Shown here in pieces: positions 1 to 14,100 of a stretch of DNA of 64,000 nucleotides (its first letter is position 1; each line of letters starts with the position of its first letter). A program made the position numbers and the translations under genes. Below the pieces are notes generated by a model. It was given only the letters and a program-made list of their open reading frames with translations, ran no database searches and had not been told where the DNA came from. Location: NCBI GenBank assembly GCA_023055355.1, contig JALJCS010000001.1, forward strand, positions 78,842,881 to 78,906,880. Direction: 5' to 3'. This DNA is from Agelaius tricolor (Eukaryota; Chordata; Aves; Passeriformes; Icteridae).

Positions 1-3000
1 GCTCAGGGATTACCCAGAGCCTACTGGGTTTACTGGCAGTCTTGTATCTTCCTCCGCCAAGTGTGGATCTGTTGAAGCCACAATGATGGAGAAATATCTT
101 AATCTTCTCTTTACAGGATAGTCATTTAACAGAAACCCTAATCTCACCTTGGACCACATTATATTCCTCTCATTAATTTATCCAGGTTAGACAGGTAACA
201 GCAAGCTTTTCCTTCCTGCAAAGGACAGGGCAGGGAAGACACTGAAAGCCATCAGAATCTCATCTTCTGCACAGAGGGGTTCATTTGAGTCTGTGGAAAC
301 CCCATTGTACCCAGATCTCAAGGACAGGAAGGCTTGAGGGCCAGCAGGATGTCAGAAGAAGAAATTCAATAAGAAGCCACTTAAAAACCAATAATTCAAG
401 AGGATAATCACCTTAGAAATCAACTACATGGAGCATATTGCTTGCCAAATAAAGAAAAAATAGGTTATTTATTGTTTTAGCAAGGATTTTTTATTATAGC
501 AAATGCAAAGTTTAATTTATTCAAGTAATAAAGATAAGCAACAAGGAAACATCTGAGATTAAATAATCATCTTCTCCAAGAACTAAATTGCTGTTTTACT
601 GAGTCTTTTCTTTAATTTTAAAAATGAAAGTTAATTTTAATTAAACAATTAAATATTGGACCTCACATTTTTTGAACAGGCTGCTAGAAGTTGGTGGTTT
701 TTTGCTGTTAGCTGTCAGCTGGAATAAGTATCCTAAGAATACCAAAGAAAAAGATATAAACACCCCTGACTTCAATCTGTACAATTTAAACTCAGGTTAG
801 ATAACTGCAAATGTGAGGCTTTTATTCCCCAACTCTGCACAAATACTCAAGTTTACTAAAAATAAATATTTCCTCTGATTTACATCTGTTTCGTTTTTTG
901 TTTTTTCTGTTGAGCTTAGGGTTGATTCTCCACCCACACATGTAACAGCAGCTAACTCCCAATTAATTTTAAAAGAACTTTAGTAAAAAAAGGAGGCTGG
1001 AGAGGGAGTGAAGTTACTGAAAATTAAGTGTCTGGGTTTTTCCATCATGCTGGAAGGTAATTTGACTTCAGGAAAAAATATACAATACTTGACTGGTTTA
1101 TAGATTCTGCTGATTCATTTTGCATGTAGAAACATGCCCACTCTCGCCATTTGAACCAAACACTAGTTTGTTATGTTTCTTAAACAGTGTGAAATGGCAG
1201 GATTTATAAATCTGTAATAGTTGCCAAAACTAGATTAGGATCAACCTAGCACAGATGTAATATGACTTTCCATGGATGTAGGATCTCCAAATGACAGGAG
1301 ACTTTCCTTTTAAGTGCTGAAATGCAAGAAACTGAAAACCATGGAGTTGGGAATAGTTCTGCTATACAACACTACACAAAATCATGGAGAGAATAAACAA
1401 GCAAACTGGCCCCCCTTAAAGCCCCACGACAGAGACATGGGTGCAGGGCATGTTGCTGCTGTCCCATCTGGCTTTCACAGTGCTTGCTCCAGCAGATGCA
1501 TCCCTTTCTGCAAGTGCAGAGTGTACCCATCTCCTGGGGACCTTCCTCAGCTGTAGAGCAGTGAGAGGGACTGGAAGCAATTCTCAAAGGAAGCAGTAGT
1601 TAAACAGAGCAACCCTGAGGGAGAGATGTCATAAGCTGCATCAAAATTCAAAAAAGGTTTCAAGGAGATGATCCTGAAGCACTCACACTGAGCTCAGCTT
1701 CAGCGCAGGAGGAGAGCATTACCTCAGGCCTCTGTGTCACACCTAAGCAACTGAGGTAAAGCACATCTTTAGCTTTAAGCATTTAAAAGTTAAGTGTCTG
1801 CATTAAACCAGTAATGGTAAAGAGTGAGACATAGCCCAGGGCTCCCTTATCTCACTGGAACCAGAGTCCCGAATGCATGGATGGCTGCTCCACACTGGCC
1901 ACAGCCTGGCTCTTTTCCTGGCACCTCACACACACAACATCACATACCTCCATGGGGTAAAGGTATGCAATCCTAATGCTCAGCCTTCATCTGCCTTGTC
2001 TTTGGATCAGAAAGAAATTATTGTTTTATTCTATACATTTATTTTTAAACCATGTCACTTTTAACATACCAGGGCTAAATGGAGAGATCAAAACAATTTG
2101 TAGGGATGGTGTTCAGTCAAGACAGCATCCATGGTGCTGCAGCAGAACAAAGGGAAGCATGCAGGCAGAAAGGGCAGAGAAAAGCCTCAGAAAACCTGCA
2201 GTGCAGCAGGATGAGTAAACTAGCTAACGAAACACTTGATATCTTTGTACAGCAAGCCACAGCAAATGAGGCATGAAAGAGTAATCTGGACATGCACTTA
2301 GTGAAAGGAACAGACTGAAAAAGAAAAAAACAGTCATATAGCTTCAAGCTGTGATATTGAAAAAGAAATAATAAATTAAAAAGTTCAGTGTTAAAGAAAA
2401 AAATTAAGTGTATTTGTAAACTGTGAAAAAAACTGAAGTATGACTCGCTGTTTCTTCATTTCACGGAACTTAAAGACAGAAGAGACCTTTGTATCATCTA
2501 TTTTGATTTCCTGAATAATACAGGCTTTTATATTTCTCTCCTCTTTTAATACTTAGGTTGCCTTTTCAGGTACAGTTAAACCAATGAAATGCTCAGGTGG
2601 ATGAAAACAGGTACCCCTGATTAACTGTGTCATTGAACTACACTGTTAGGCTAAAGGACAGAAGGATTATTTCTGTCCTTCAGGGAATAAACAGTTCCAC
2701 TCCACAGGCAGAGGACAGGGAAGACAATTCAGCTCATAACTGAGGCCATGCCAAGAAGATAATAATCCACACCACTGACTGAAAAACAAAACCAAAACCT
2801 ATTAAAACAGCTGGATTTCCCAGTTGCAAAATTTGTATTTTCCCCAAAGCTTACTAGACTTTAAGTGCACAAAGAAAGCTCATCAGTATATGTACCTCCA
2901 GAGCAGGCTTCCTGTTTTTATCCTAACCTCTGCTTGCTCTTTCCATTTTCATTCTCAACAAATGGCCCTCCTCACCAGTTTTGGAGAAGTCAAGAGATAA

Positions 3001-4840
3001 GGTAAGCAAAAGTCTAAAATAAAAATGGTCTATTGTTCTTAAGGAAAAAGGAGAGGGAGAAAAAGAAAGAAAATATTCTTCTCTACTCTTACAGTCATAA
3101 AAGCCCTGAAGCATAAGATTTGATTAAAACCATATCTTTATTTAGAGCTGCAAATGCTGTGGGCATACCTAAGGCAATGCTTAACCCTCTGTTCCCTAAA
3201 CGAGGCTCAGTGATTTCCACAGGGCTGCCTGAGTGCTGCAGCAGAGAAGACTCCAGCATGAAATATTACTGTGGAGAAAGAGCTGCAAATCCTGTAGTTA
3301 CAAAGGGAGAAAACAGTGAAAAGGCTAAGTAAAGGTTTCAAAGTAAAAGAAGAAAAGAACAGGGGAATGTAAGGCACCTAAATACACAAAAGGCTAGCCA
3401 GTTTAATACTTAACATAAAAGATGACAGGAATTTGCCCAAAGTTGAATTCAAAGCCAGAAATGTATGTAAATCTCATTTTAACAACCTCAAACAGAGAAT
3501 CCAACACCGTCTCGAATCCTCTATCTATTCACCCTCACCTGACATCTGGATTGAACATCAGTTCCCTGTGTTCAGAATTCCTTTGACACATACAAAGTTC
3601 ACTACAGACAAGGTCATTTTCCTCTTACATAATACTCTCACATAACCCAACACAACATCAGTCTTTCATGATAAGCCTTTAACACAGTTCTGATAGAGGT
3701 GGTTGTCTATGAAGGTATTATTCCTCCTTACTGACTAAGAGGGGGGAAAAAAGAGAAAGAAAACTAGAAAAAGAATGTAAAGAACATCAATGTCTACCCA
3801 TGGACACAGTCTCATTATAGGATCTTCAGATCTACCAACTACCTGGCTGTCAGCCTACCAGCCTCTAAGCTGGCACCTCACACCACTGTGTATCATGAGA
3901 CTATTATCATGATTTACTACAAGTTGTTATGTCTTCCTCAGACTTGCTATTAATGATTTAAATAACAGTTACAGTTCTTCTATCTATCAGAGATATATAT
4001 AACAAGTTTATCTGTTCTGAGGTAGATATACCTCACAATGAATTTCTTTCCTGATATGGGCTTTTTTTTTTTTTAAGTGTCCTATCATTGACTTCAAGTA
4101 CGACAGGGTTTTCATTTGTCTTTTAAATAGCTTATTATTAAAGCAACAAGTTTTCTGGATTTTAAGGAGTCGTCACTTCTCACTTTCTTGGAAGGAAGGC
4201 TGTAAAATATCCCATCTTTTTTAATACTGCCTACAAGAAGGTGATAATTTTACTACACCAACAATCATCTAAATTTTGAGGAAAATTGCCATTCTTAAAG
4301 CTCTAGATACATTAATAAAATTCTGTGCTATATTCTGCTCACATAAACAAGCAGAGAACACATGAGAGAAAAAGGTGATTTGTACAAAAGCAAACATCAT
4401 GTGTTTAGGCCAGAGATACCCTTTTTGTCCACAAAAATAAAGTCTCATACTTATGATCTTGTGCAAAATGATGGATCTTGCATTAAGGAAAGACTGTATA
4501 TTAGTATATAGTTTGCTCCTGGTCACATTGAACCTGCAGCAAATACAATCCAGGCTGGACTGTGTGAAATTATTGTGTCTATATGCTTGTAGCTGCCATA
4601 TGCAGGCAAAGGCCACTTTTATGTTTATTTACAGTTTGTATCCTCTTACCTCACCATTATCTGCATTGTTCTGCCCTGGCACAGATTCACTGCCTCTACC
4701 TGAAACACTCCAGGTTTATACAGGGGTGAGCATAGGAGAATCAGCTTTACAAGGTTGCCGAGGAAAGAATGTAATACCAGCACTTGCTGCCACATAAAGG
4801 AACTGAAAAAAGAATTTACCTGAAATACTGCAATAGATAC

Positions 4841-4872
4841 AAGGGAAGAGAAAAGAGAAGAGAAAAGAAAAG
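4841..4872 (+). repeat. Purine tract (AAGAG/AAAAG units)
   Basis: A short pure-purine stretch of irregular AAGAG and AAAAG units. It is simple sequence only. Confidence 0.8.
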
Positions 4873-6431
4873 GTCCATTGCAGACTTGAAAACTAGCATA
4901 AAGACAAGGATTAAGCAGTGGTTTCCTAGGAAAAATAAGCAAGGGGCATAAACTGCTTAACCTAATCTCATGACATAAAAAGGAAACAACGGCCAACTGA
5001 CAGAGAACAAAAAAGGGGAAAGAGAAAACAAGGGTTTCTTTCTTTTCTTTCATGTCTGTGGTTTATCAGATACTACACACCTTGAAGAGCAGTTTAATTG
5101 GATGAAGAGCTCTCTGTTATTATCCAACCACATAATCACATTAAAGTTTGACTTATTCACTTCAACCAGAACAAGTAGGTAGCAAAGGGTCAGGGAATTA
5201 TGTAAATTGAAGCATGCATTTCTCCATGAACCCTGAAAGACTGACTTAAACTATACTAAATGCTTTTCATCTTCTTAAAAACGATTTTCCAAAAGTAAAA
5301 CTCCAAAACAGATGTAATCAAACATGTGCTGTTGACTGTCCTCTCTTAAACAAATCAGCAAGTGATGTATGTCACCACAAAGCATGTTAGCTATTTTCAG
5401 CAGCTTTTCATGTGTATTATTAACTGATCTGTGGCTTATTTTAACTATATGTAACAGCAGCTGTGGGGTAAAGAATTTGATATGTCAACACCCAACAGAA
5501 AATGGTCTCCTGTGGCTTTTGTGAACGTCATGCAATGGCTACTCTGGACCGTAATTCTTCCCAATAAACATCTAATTCCCTCCAGTGTGCAGGCACAGAA
5601 AGGGGATGAAGCCTTGGTGAGAAGGGGAGATGAACACTTCCCTGCAAAGTGGCAGTGAAGAGAAAGGAGGCAGGAGGACAACTGAGAAGCAAAATGTACA
5701 GCAGAATGCCTAGTTCTCTCCACCAAATCTACCTAGGCACCAAATTATGATCTCTTCACATTCATAATTTAGTTTCTGCACTTTTTTTTTTTGGCTGAAC
5801 CCACACTTTTGTCAAGATGCAATTTAATACGAGCCTAACATTAATACCCATCGTTTCACCTTTACTTATGTGGCCACCAATTGCACTATTGACATCTACT
5901 ATGTGCAGATTGATGATCCTGGCCAGGCACGCCTTTATCACCATTTTAACTTACTTCATGCAACTTAGAAGATCCCAAACCATCAGAGTAGTGTGAGAAC
6001 TTTTTTTGATTTTTCAGTGTGCAGTAACTGAAACTTGATATGCAGTAGTGAAAAGTGGAACATAAATGCAGTTGAAAATTGTGATCCTTTCCCTGTATTA
6101 CTAAAACACCAGACTTCCTTACTAAATTTGAAAGTTTAATTAGAGATGAAGTTGTCTTTCTGCTATTGTTTTTGTGTTCACTGCCAGAATTATATATGAA
6201 GACCTTAACCGGCTCATTGAGATAGAGCTTTTTCATTTTATTTTAAACTTCCTGCAATTCACCATAAAGATATATTCACTGTTTATCAGGAAATTGTCAA
6301 AGGGTCTGGGAATTCTTTTTATTCAGGGCAAAGGGCTGAATCTTCATGCACACTAGAGATACCAAGTAGCACTGGCACAGGAGTAGGGAAAGGACTGAAG
6401 TTAAAATGACTCACACTAAAGAGCTCTCACT

Positions 6432-6472
6432 GTCTCTCTCTACCCCCTTCCCTTCTCTCCTCCCCTCTCTCC
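6432..6472 (+). repeat. Polypyrimidine tract
   Basis: About 40 bases of nearly pure C and T, with CTCT and CCCTTCC units. It is low-complexity sequence with no associated splice acceptor or exon that I can support. Confidence 0.8.
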
Positions 6473-7045
6473 AGTTTGGCAGACAAGAAGGTAGGCAAGC
6501 TGGAAGCTTTCAGTTCTGCCTGATAGTCTAACAAAATACCTAGTACAGATGCAGGGAGCCAACATAAAAGTGTGGTGTCTGATTAGATGAGATACCAGGA
6601 GCCAAGAAAAAGATTGCTGTGCCTGCTGAGTTGAAATGGAAGTCAGGTTGAAAGGAGGTGCTCCTCGCTCAGGCAGGCAGCACAGGCACTGGGGAAGAGC
6701 AGGAAGTGAAAGATGAAAAAATGTAGGGAATGATAATGTTTTAAAAGAAAACCTGAAGCAGATAGCAATTAGAAAGAAAAAATATAAAACAAAAAATCAT
6801 CAATTGCAGACTCTAATCTTATTGCTAGGCATATCAGTATCACTAAAAGACACTTCAGGATGTATGGAAGTAGCAAGCTCCATTGAAGGCCAAAGAGGAA
6901 TTTCAGACACTTACTGCCAGCGACAAGGCTGTACATATGGTTTAAAATATATGCATCTATTCTTGAACCCCTCCCTGAACAAAGCTATTGCATTACCAAG
7001 CTCAACATTCCTGTCATCTGTAGAATAGAAAAGAACAAAACAGAA

Positions 7046-7093
7046 AGAATAGTTCAGTTGGAAGGGACCTACAACAAACATGTAGTCTGATTA
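7046..7093 (-). mobile_element. CR1 LINE 3' tail fragment, minus strand
   Basis: The plus strand reads agaatagttcagttggaag, then ggacctacaac and tgtagtctg. This matches the complement of the avian CR1 3' terminus, which usually reads tagaatagttcagttggaag, ggacctacaa and catctagtc. Only about 50 bases are recognisable. The A-rich sequence at 7021-7045 may be a decayed octamer tail. Confidence 0.72.
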
Positions 7094-7970
7094 CAAAGTA
7101 CATCAGCTTTTTCACGAGTTATAAAATATGACAGAGGTATTAATAAGCCTAGAATTTTACCTAGCTTGCTGTAGTGTCTTCCTTCCTCCCTGATGCACAA
7201 AAATAGGTGGGGATACTAAAACCAGAAAATGGGTGAGCAAGAAAAGTAGGACTGAAAATGTCACTGGGGTTAGCAGAGAGAGTGAATCCTTTAAATAGAA
7301 AGAGGTATACGGAGTCAAGGAGAAGTTCTTAATCAAAAAAGAACTAAGCACACTACCCCCACTGAAGTGATTTGTCTTTGCTCCTCAATGCTATTACTCG
7401 CGCTGGCTGTTCCATTTAATTACGATTAGCATTTGTGGGAGCCAGAAGTGGGTGGTGGGCAGGAAGACACAGGAGTGCCTGTAATGCAGCAAGTGACTGA
7501 TCATTTCAGGATCCTCCATGACCTCCTCTGTCCCTCTTAAGTGGGAGGGTGAGAGCAAGCAATAAAAGGACAAGCCATTTTTCCTCTTTTTCGGTATTAT
7601 GCATTCCACATTTCTAGACTTCCTTTAACTCCCACTAGACACTTGAAAAAATCACAATCTTAAACACCAGGCTTTAAGAAATTTTAATTTAATTTTCTTT
7701 AAAAATAAATATTTGAAAAATAATTCAAAAATGTTTGCAATCATGCAGATGAATCTTGATCAAATCACTGTTCAATTCCTAGTCCCTGTGTAATTACTTG
7801 CGTAAAACACCTCTTGTGAATAGCAAGTAAATCATTAGTGATTAGATTTTTTTGATTGTTTTGAAGAGACCCAGCTGCTGTCTTTATGTCAAACATCCAT
7901 AAGGCACCAGTGATTAAACAGCATGGTATTTTTGCATGTCAGACATCACATGCTTGGATATTAATCACGC
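7094..7970. other. Intergenic, AT-rich with homeodomain-type motifs
   Basis: No gene is seen. From about 7676 to 7970 the sequence is AT-rich and holds many ATTA/TAAT cores, such as gtgtaattac, cattagtgattag, gtgattaaac and attaatcac. This could be a conserved noncoding element or merely AT-rich sequence. Confidence 0.6.
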
Positions 7971-8112
7971 CTAGTGCTTTTCAGATGTGAATTGTGAAGC
8001 ATCTCAGTGAAAAACAGTTATAGTCCCTCTTTACAGACTGGGAAGCTGAGGCACAGGCCAAGTGACTTGCTCATCTCATACAGCAGATCTGAGGTCACAG
8101 CCCAGATTCCAG
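7971..8112 (+). mobile_element. MIR-like ancient SINE fragment
   Basis: The core at about 8017-8112 follows the MIR consensus closely: ctctttacagactgggaa, gctgaggcacaggccaagtg, acttgctcat, acagcagatct and gaggtcacagcccagattcc. These match the MIR segments that read ttttacagatgaggaaac, tgaggcacagagaggttaag, acttgcccaaggtcacacag and a terminal gattc. The upstream part (agtgcttttcagatgtga) may be the preceding MIR region, but that is weaker. MIRs are old amniote elements and rare in bird genomes. Confidence 0.65.
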
Positions 8113-11100
8113 CAGGGGAAAATTTCCCTTTGTTTCTTGACTTTTCATTCACCTTTCATTTTCCAATTCAAGTGCCAAGACAAAGAAAAAATCTGGATCA
8201 TTTGATGATAAAGAAGACAAAAACCCCAAATGATGACACAAAAAAAAACCCCAACACCCTAAGAAAAGGCCAAGCATATTGCCAAGATTAGAATTCAATT
8301 CAAATTAGAAAAAAACTGCTAGTCTTGTGTAATCTTTTTTTTTTCAAAAAGAAAATATACCAAAGCTTTTTCCAGAATAAACAGCTCTTCATTTGCCCTA
8401 AATCAACAACAGAAAAATAGCTCTCCTGTCCAAAAATTGTCATATTGAAGCATAGCTCTATCATCATTACTGAGATATATATGTAGAAAGACAAAGGGAA
8501 GCATGAGGATTTCTTTGCTTAATTGTGATAGCAGCAAGAACTGTTTAGTATATCTGCAAGACATTTTTCTGCATAAAATATGGTGGCTTTGCAAGTGATT
8601 CTCAGAAGTAATTTTTCACTGTTTATATATAAAAATATACATATGAAACGTTCATTGAAGCATATATATGTTTCATAAGCCAAATGGAACAACAGCTGTA
8701 TATCATTACCAAAGTGAGAAATTTTGTGTCAGCTGTGTAGAGGGCAGAGTTATTTATAAGATACCCTAAATATACAGTTGAGTTTCCTACTGAACTCAAA
8801 AAAAGGTACAGAAGCTACTCATAAAGCTGAGTCAGTGACTGTAAAAAGATGAGTTTGTGGAGCAGTGCTGAGCTGGACCAGAGAGATCGTGGTGACATTT
8901 AGTGGTTACAATACCACTGGAACAGCAACCAACTCCTCCAGAGGAAGTGGTATTGTGCTTACTCAAATTTTCTGCCCTCCCTCAGGTTCCTGAATTCGCA
9001 ATCTGAAAGTCTTCAGCAGGCTTAAATCCGGAGACAATAATGCTCCTCCACTTCCTTGCGCAGGAAGCTTTAAATTACAAGGATGGATTATTTTAATTGC
9101 TACTGATGGCTTCTCTGCTTGAGCTATTGGTAAACATCTATGGCAAAACATATGCATGCTGAAGTAATAGTTGTATCAGACCATGGTGTTTTGCAGCCAC
9201 TGCATTATAAACTTTGCACCCAGCATAATCAATAAAGAATATAAGTGGAAATCTTCATCAAGAACTTGTAGGCAGCATAGCTTTAAGTCCTAACGTTAGT
9301 AAACTACCCACTAAATTAACCAGCACGTATCATCAGTAAGCAAGCCTTGAAGATATGGGGCAAGCTCTGAATTGCTGCAAATAGAAATCAGTGACCCCTT
9401 AGTGCTAAAAATCTGTTTCAATGATTTCTGTTTCTGCATCCTTCTGACAGTCAAATCCTTATGTGAGTGCTCCTATAAATTAGAAAATAGAGAAAAGTTC
9501 AAGCTCAAATTCTGGATCCAAATGTGTTTGGATTATGATTTTTTTCAGGCTCTTTAAATGAGAATTTGTGTCAACACTGATGTTATCAAGAAATATTTAG
9601 TAGAATTTAAAAGCACCATTCCTTACTATGGGGATAACAAATCATATCCTCCAGTGCAGGAGAGCTGCATAATAGGGGAAAATATCCTGCAATCATCTCT
9701 GAGTCTTGCAAGGCCCTTTGCTCATGGCAACCCTTTTCCAGGCTTTTCCAGACTGTCCCATGCAGCACAGAAGGGAACAGGACATTTACTCCATCCCCAT
9801 CTTCACCAGCAACTAGCATGGCTGCCTGCTGGCACTCTTCCAGAATCTTGCTGCTACCATGCCAGATGCCATACAGCATGTGCTCCCTTTTTAATCTTCA
9901 ACTACCCCAGCCTCCATGGACAAGCCTGAGAAGACACAAAGGACAGGAGAAGAAGAGAGAACAAGGTGAGAGCTCCTGTGGCCCAAGAGGAAGTCAGAAT
10001 CAGTAAAAGCTTTCCCATTAGTTTCAGCAGAGGATGCAGCTGATTCTTCTTTGCCTCCCTTTTCTGAGAGACTGCACCTCACTTCCTCAAGCCCTCAGCA
10101 TCCAACTCCCTTTCAGACCTGGGCTCCCTAGGCCTTCTTTCATTTGGGGGCAAGGAGTCAGCCCTACCTTGAAGTGCATGTTCCCAAGCCGTAGCTTGTA
10201 ATAGTGAACGGCACCAAGCTCCTCCATGAAAGTTTTACTCCCTTAGGGATGGAAAGAAGGGCAGGTTTCACTGTTTCTATTTTACAGAGGGAAAAATTTA
10301 GGTTCTAAAAAAGTCATTCAGTGAATAGGAACAGAGAGATTCTTGGGGCTTACTGGCCACAGCTGAGGTGTCTTAGGGTCCTATTTCACTTTCAGTTTGC
10401 CTTTACAGCAAGGCATGCATGCAGCATATAGCTACACATCTGAGTGAGCACCTATTTGTTCCACCTCATGATTTTATGTCAGTTAAATTTCAAACAATGT
10501 GGTGCTGCATACAGGGATGCTGATCAAGGGCTGTATAAATTGCAGTGCTCTTCCACCCTCCCTAACATGCAAACTGCTGTGTGAAGGCAAGAGGATTGCA
10601 GTGCACACGTGCACAAGTCCCAGCAGACAACTGAGTGCAAACACAGCAGATGGTGACAAGGCAGTAGCAGCAAAGAGGTAAAACTGTCAAATTCAAAGCT
10701 AAGCCTAAAAGCATCTCTACCATGCTTTTATTCTCAGTGATGCTGAATTCCCCAAAGTTCTAATATACGGTTTTAAAGCAGGTAAAGAAGGAAATAGTGG
10801 CTCTTTGTTAAGTGTGGGGTTCAGAGTTTGCTCTAGCTGGGCAGCAGCTGTCCCCTCTGAGCCAGCCAGGGTGAGTGTGCCAGCACCATGGTGTGCTGGG
10901 ACCACAGCTCAGGAGGAAGGGTTCAGTTGTGCTTCCTCCCCTCAGCCATTCCTCAGGCCAGAAGCTGGACAGACCCAGAGCTTTATAAGGGAGGAGGACA
11001 TACTCAGGATAGGTGTAAAACACAGCTGATAACCCCCTTGGCCAGAACAGTGGGCAAACATCTACTTGGTTAGGGGTTTATGCAGCTATGAAACACCACA

Positions 11101-14100
11101 TGGAAAATCAGGGTGTTCCAGATAGTCCTGTGCTAAATAAAATACAAACCCAGATAAAAGAAACATGGGAATGTGTATCATTTCAATTATCTTCATCCAT
11201 TTTCCAGCTAACCACTTAATCACAGAACTAAATAGTTGATATTTATGGATTTGTTGTAAAGGGAGGCTGTCACAGAAAGATTGTCTTCAGTCTTATTACC
11301 AAATATTCTGGAAAAGACAGGAAGTAAGTCCTAATCTAATAGTGCTGTTGCCTGATGCCAATAATTATGTACCCAATATGAGAGCTAAATTACTGGGATT
11401 TATCTGTCTTATCAGAAAAATATTAGATTAGCTTGTGTTTTCAGCTAAGCAACATTGCTTTTAATTTTTATATTCTTGTTCAATCTCTTTGGTAATTTTG
11501 CAAAGGATTAAAAGATTTTGCTTGGCTAAACTAGTTCTGGTTGCATTACTATCCCAAATGAGCAGATTTCACTCTTGTTTTGGTGTAGTTACTGCTTCCA
11601 GGGTAAGAGAGCTTGCTCATGGGAACTCCTGGGTAAAGAGCCAATGTGACCAACACAGATCCCTTGCCCAAACACTACATGTGTGAGGTTTAACAGCTTT
11701 TTCTATTCCTTTCTTCTTTACAAGGCCTGACAGTGAGCTTGGGTTTGAACAGCTCATAACCCCAGTTGCACCCATATTGCCTGTAAGGACTGAGTTTGAT
11801 CTTACACAGGAAGTTTTCCCAGTCTATGCCTGAAAAATGAGTTTCCTCACCCCAAGGCTCAGCCAGGGTGGAAGGCAGCACAGAGACTGTGGGGACACAG
11901 AGGAGCTAAAATAACAGCATAGACATTCCCACTGACATGGGAATATGCTTCCTTCAAGCTGTGTTAACACAGCATTTGGATCGTGAGTCAGCCCCTTTTT
12001 CCTCTAATCTCCTCCCCTTAAAATGTGGCTTAAAAGGTGTAAATACATACATATGCACACACACACACACACTTAGATTTATACACACACAAATTCTTGA
12101 ACAATAAAGTTGTTATCTTCTTAACCTACTACCTTTTAGAACTATTAAGCTTTTCCTTATGTTTTCTTGACTAAAAGGGGTCTATTCCTCATTGGAAAAA
12201 AACAAATCAGCATTTTTGCATAAATTCCTGAATCCAGAATTTGAGCAAAATTAATATGCTACAATGAAAAAAAAGCCCTAAATATGGGTTTATGTGCTGT
12301 ATTGGATTGTGTTCAGCCTTGTATGAATGCAAACCATCAGTGTCATACCTTCCAAAATAGGGAAGACACAGGGACCCATCCTGTAGAGTAGTGATAATAA
12401 AGGAAATTTTGCACCACAAGCTGGAGTTAAAACAAATTCAAGTGAAAAAATCCTGGCCATTAGAAGCCAGTGAGGAATCTGCCATCACCTGTCCAGATAG
12501 AACGTCAGTTTTGCAATTAAATGTAGTCAGCTTGATGTATTTTATTATCATTTATCATTTTAAAACTTTTGCACTGGTAGTTCATTCATCTAAGATGAGA
12601 ATTTAATGTTTTCAGTTAAGGGAAGTAAAAATATTAGCACTATTTTAAATCACTATAGAAAAACAATGAAAAGCTATTAAAAACCATATTAAAGCAAATA
12701 GTTTAAATTAAAATTGAGAGCTCATAGATGTTTTGCATGTTAAAGTTGCCCTATTAGGAGCCAGAAAAAAAATTACTCTATCCTTCCTGCTTATCTACAT
12801 CTATTCATTTTCATAGCACAAATCCCTTTGTAACACATTTTTCCCTCTAGTGGCCCAACTACTTAGAGTCTTTAGTATTCATTATTTTCTAAAAACACTG
12901 CAGGAGTTTTAATCCTCCAGACATGTAAGACTTCACATAAAAGACTAGAAATGTCCTACAGAACACAAACAAGTCACTTTTATATAAAGGCAGCCCAGAC
13001 TAGATTAAATCTCTGGCACAAGAAGCTGAGTATATAACTATTAAAGTAAACATCCATTTAGGTTATAGATTAAGCCTTTTTATCACTTGCTGTATTATAA
13101 GAAACAATAAACTATTATAGCATGATTGCATGATTGCTACAGTCCTGTTCTTTGGGAAGTAGTTTAAGGCCTCTTTCCTCTCCACTGCAATTTTAAACCA
13201 AATGATACACTCATTTCCTCAATGGCAGGCTTCTTGTATAAAACTCAATAGCAATTTTAAAATCATTCTTATGCGTATGATTCAAAGTAAATTTACAAGT
13301 AGAGCACATGCATAGAATATTTAAAAGTATTTATCTTGATAATTACCAGGAACTTCTTTTTACTTTTTACTTAAAGTACAATGAAAAGCCTTCATAATCT
13401 CTGCAATTTTTTTTAACTGGAATGCTTTATTTTACACAGTCCTAAAGTTTCAAGGCCGGAATTCTGGAGGAAAAATATTTTTTACTTTCACAAATCACAG
13501 TCTAGACACTCACATTGACTGGTGGCGTTATCCTAACATTAGAAAGTTTGTATTTTTGTCTATCATACAGACCCACTGATCTTTCTGGAAACACTCAGTC
13601 TCTGAAGAAATGCACAGGATTGTTTGTCTGAAATTCCAGACTTAGAAAAACCCACATTTGATGAGTTGCTCCAGTAGTAATGAAGTTAAGGATGACAATG
13701 TGCATAAGCATTCACAGAACCAAAGTCTCTAAGATCAAAAGTGAAACAAGCTTGACTTTGCTGGACATAATGCACACTTGTGCTGTCTTGAGGGGAAAAA
13801 AAGGATAAAAAAAAGCGCACAACAAATGGCATCTTTTGTCAGTGCTTAAGAATGCCACAATCCACACTGAGAACTGGGGCAATTTTTGTAGAGCAGCCCT
13901 GTTAATTGTTGCTAAGATCTTTCTGAACTAACTGGTGCCTTCACTCACTAGAGTTATTTCTGTTTAAAGTTATAAATGAGCCCCAAGTTTCTGCCTCTGC
14001 ACTGTCATGACCTTCCAAGAAGAATGATTCCTAGGGCTCAGAGAATACACTGGATGGAAGATGGAAGTGCTGTCACAGGAAATGCTAGGATGACTCAACA

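Larger units (their letters stand above)
1..7020. other. Intergenic, no gene seen
   Basis: AT-rich DNA with only short chance frames on both strands. None shows a domain, splice borders or a codon pattern that I recognise. Short T and purine/pyrimidine tracts are the only visible structures. Confidence 0.75.

Noticed and set aside
3480..3530. Possible tRNA B-box-like string (ctcgaatcct)
   Set aside because: No A box at the right distance and no cloverleaf arms could be drawn.
8641..8677. Small inverted repeat tatgaaac / gtttcata
   Set aside because: Eight-base arms with a 20-base loop in AT-rich DNA are expected by chance, and the hairpin does not extend.
10270..10340. Second possible MIR fragment (tattttacagagggaaaaat)
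   Set aside because: Similarity is limited to about 20 bases and lacks the downstream MIR features seen at 8017-8112.
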